Assembly: GCA_000934455.1 (NCBI GenBank)
Contig: KN882613.1
Location: 70,959-91,737 of the forward strand
Source of the DNA: Apostichopus parvimensis
Taxonomy: Eukaryota; Echinodermata; Holothuroidea; Aspidochirotida; Stichopodidae
DNA length: 20,779 bases
Direction: 5' to 3'
In this document: positions 18,801 to 20,779 of the stretch, in pieces
Numbering within the stretch: the stretch's first letter is position 1
Layout of the letters: every line of letters begins with the position of its first letter
Notes under the pieces: generated by a model
Databases searched by the model: none
What the model was told of the DNA's origin: nothing
The model's input: the letters and a program-made list of their open reading frames with translations, nothing else
Made by a program: the position numbers and the translations under genes

Positions 18801-20267
18801 ATCACATTTTGATAAATGTTTCTTCTATAACTTTCAAATGAGTGACTTCAACAGACTAAATATTGTTATAAATATTAATTGACAAGATATATTGCCTGAA
18901 ATACTGTACTACCCGTAGAGTATATTACCTAATGTTTGCAGTCATGAGGGTAACTCGGGGACAATATCATCTGGATGTTCCCAAGGAAAGTTCCTTTTGG
19001 ACACTTTCTAGACCAATCAATGTTATATTTAACTATGCAAGATCTATACCTTTGATTCACTACTGCATTTGGTCTAGAACTATCCCAAAAGTGAACTCGT
19101 CACGCGAGTCACGTTTTCTTGTCACGAGAGTCACAATACATTTGCATAGCAATTGAGGTAGAGGTGTTTTTCAACTTCGGTATGATTATAAAAAGTTATT
19201 GGAAATATTTTAATAAGACATAAGAAATCGAACATTTGTGTGTGCATTCTGATTTTTGCTAATAGTAACTGTCACGTGAGTCACGTTTAGTTTTTCGCCA
19301 ATTTCACCCCCAATACTTGAGGTATAAATATTTTTTCTCTACTGTTGTAAGCATTAAGGCATACCTTCACTGACTACATGAATGCTTTCTCCCAGGTAAT
19401 TTCTTTATTTGTTTAATGATATCAAATAGAGAGGAATTTTAGTAAAAATGTCACGCGAGTCACCACAGAATTGACCTAGGGATGAAAATGGGTCTTGTTT
19501 GCATATCAGTGTAGTAATGGTACTTTTCATACAGAATGCGTAACAGCTCACGACACGCGAGCAAAGTGATTTGCTAGTTTTTGGGTCATGTGGCTTTGTC
19601 TAGGGATTAAGATTGAAACTCACCTAGAATTCATTGGAAATTACTGCTTTATCTTTGAAATACTTCTCCTTGTGCAGTATTTGTTTGAGTTGAATGAAAG
19701 ACAGACATAATAATCATTGGATGGTGGGTCATTAGCCTTCTTGAAGAATTTGATGTCAAGGTCATTCAAGGCAATTTTTTATCTGAAAAAGTAAACAAGA
19801 TGTTTCAAATGTTCTTTGAGGTCAGTAAAGGTCACAACCTGCGTCAATTTAAAGATGCAAGTGAAGGAATTTAACTACATGGCTTGGAAGTATCAGTTCA
19901 AGTCATTTTCAGACAAAAGAGTGCTACTAATTAATTAATTCAGTAGCATGATTATACAGAAATAATTACTATTGTCACTTCAGGGAGAGATGATTGAACA
20001 TCAGTTATCACATCTTCAAATAACACATTAGAGGCCACAATCCGTCCCTGTCACAACAATGCATATACACCTGCTGCAAGAGTTGATTACAGTGATTGAC
20101 TATTAAATTCCTGAGATGTTTCTCAAAATGTTTTCGACTGTCATTCAATGGAATGAGTGACTGCACCATTGGTGCTCTTTTTTCTTTGACAGATAAAGTC
20201 CAAACAGGTTATACGCAAACCGGATCCATATCCTGTCCAGGAGTTTCTGCAGCTGAGCTATGAGGAG
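15878..20267 (+). CDS. TSEN2: tRNA-splicing endonuclease subunit Sen2, 5' part (five coding exons)
   Basis: Coding exons 15878-16078, 16615-16702, 17116-17173, 17972-18770 and 20193-20267 join in frame to 407 residues. All introns are GT-AG (ATG|gtaaac, CTT|gtaagt, CAG|gtatgt, AAG|gttagt, GAG|gtgaat). The start ATG is in GCCATGG, 7 nt after acceptor TTGCAG, so a non-coding first exon probably lies upstream. Matches to vertebrate TSEN2: ESPLPIPI near residue 21, CFGKGNLSRGKP (69-80, human YFGKGILSRSRP), RRFQQSRFQKVRQHRYERHLSW (102-123, split here by exon 3/4) and IRKPDPYPVQEFLQLSYEE (389-407). Sen2 is one of two catalytic subunits of the nuclear four-subunit endonuclease and cuts the 5' splice site of pre-tRNAs. 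The His/Tyr/Lys catalytic domain lies past the window. Residues 124-382 are an acidic, Ser-rich, probably disordered linker longer than the human one. Confidence 0.93.
17345..17505 (-). repeat. Reversed copy of the DR1-bearing repeat in TSEN2 intron 3
   Basis: It holds AAGTCAAAGGTCA at 17442-17454, GGGGTCAAATTGTGAAAACC, CATTGAGTACAAGAAGCC and ATATCTCAAAAGTAAAGCTT. These are the reverse of blocks in the array at 9951-10370, in the expected order. Confidence 0.7.
17781..17890 (+). repeat. CATCACA-rich low-complexity stretch in TSEN2 intron 3
   Basis: CACATCA, GACATCACA and TCACATCACATACA recur loosely over about 110 bp just before exon 4. There is no fixed period. Confidence 0.5.
19099..19464 (+). 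repeat. Dispersed GTCAC-N4-GTCAC motifs in TSEN2 intron 4
   Basis: GTCACGCGAGTCACG (19099), GTCACGAGAGTCACA (19121), GTCACGTGAGTCACG (19271) and GTCACGCGAGTCACC (19450) share one 14-bp core. A weaker relative, CACGACACGCGAGC, is at 19549-19562. They are CpG-containing islands in an AT-rich intron, spaced 22, 150 and 179 bp apart. I do not recognise the repeat family. A decayed transposon or a binding-site cluster are both possible. Confidence 0.7.
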
Positions 20268-20561
20268 GTGAATATCTGTGGTATTTAAGTAGTTGTTAAA
20301 GCCTGAGAAAAATCTTGTTTCCAGTAATGAATTTCTATGGAACATTGTTTGAACTCTGATGTGTATCGTTTGAAAAACAAGCAAACTTTAATATCTGACC
20401 AGTGATGTCGTTCTATTTGGGCAGAAGTAACCAGGATGTTCATACTCTAAAGTATCCTCAGATCTAAACAGTAAGTCTCTGGACAGAAGTGACCATGGAG
20501 TTAATTCTGTAAAGATGAGCAATTCAAAAGTATATCCCAATAATAATTAATGATCATGCAC

Positions 20562-20779
20562 TCCTGGCTAATATCACACACTACTGGCTAAATATCATAC
20601 ACTGCTGGCTAATATCACAAACTACTGGCTAATATCACACTCTACTGGCTAATATCACACACTGCTGGCTAATATCATACACTGCTGGCTAATATCATAC
20701 ACTGCTGGCTAATATCATACACTGCTGGCTAATATCACACACTACTGGTAAATATCATACACTGCTGGCTAATATCACA
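20562..20779 (+). repeat. 20-bp tandem repeat, about 11 copies, running off the window
   Basis: The unit is CTGGCTAATATCACACACTA, with variants CATACACTG and CACAAACTA and a 21-bp form with CTAAATATC. It lies in TSEN2 intron 5 and continues past the right edge. Confidence 0.95.

Noticed and set aside
20562..20779. CRISPR-like array
   Set aside because: Units are contiguous 20-bp tandem repeats without unique spacers, in a eukaryotic intron.
1..20779. tRNA or other Pol III genes near POLR3K/TSEN2
   Set aside because: I looked for A-box/B-box pairs (GGTTCRANNCC-type) with a cloverleaf and saw none that I could support by eye. A tRNAscan run would settle this.

Overview
The window looks like nuclear DNA of an invertebrate deuterostome, most likely an echinoderm (perhaps a sea cucumber; not proven). 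The signs are small exons separated by GT-AG introns, AT-rich spacers, many short non-autonomous transposons with G-run/C-run ends, TAGGCCTA-type simple motifs, and an interspersed repeat built on TGACCTTTGACCT. There are no bacterial operons, ribosome-binding sites or CRISPR arrays.

Three genes can be supported, mostly from short exons joined across introns. (1) 626-833, plus strand: the last coding exon of an unrecognised gene that starts left of the window. (2) 5694-9771, minus strand: a complete three-exon POLR3K gene, the 108-residue zinc-ribbon subunit (RPC10/RPC11) of RNA polymerase III. (3) 15878-20267 and beyond, plus strand: the first five coding exons (407 residues) of TSEN2, a subunit of the tRNA-splicing endonuclease. 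Its catalytic C-terminal domain lies right of the window. POLR3K and TSEN2 are head to head, about 6.1 kb apart between start codons. Both act in tRNA production, one in transcription and the other in intron removal. This linkage may be chance.

The rest is mostly repeats. 1-28: end of a G/C-run element. 1246-1614: MITE with TTAA duplications. 2309-2880: 46-bp minisatellite. 3777-5363: hAT-like element holding a 60-bp-arm palindrome and a nested relative. 7881-8010, 9951-10370 and 17345-17505: a repeat carrying DR1-like motifs. 11998-12136, 13243-13679 and 13894-14750: three inverted-repeat elements, the last with a perfect 38-bp hairpin. 15148-15755: dead non-LTR reverse-transcriptase fragment just upstream of TSEN2. 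19099-19464: intronic GTCAC-N4-GTCAC motifs. 20562-20779: 20-bp tandem repeat. A frame-broken Cys/His-rich stretch lies on the plus strand inside POLR3K intron 1.

I found no convincing new multi-gene system. The points most worth a second look are the TSEN2/POLR3K pairing, the long disordered insert in TSEN2 with tryptophan-acidic motifs, the large palindromes, and the repeat-borne nuclear-receptor-like sites.
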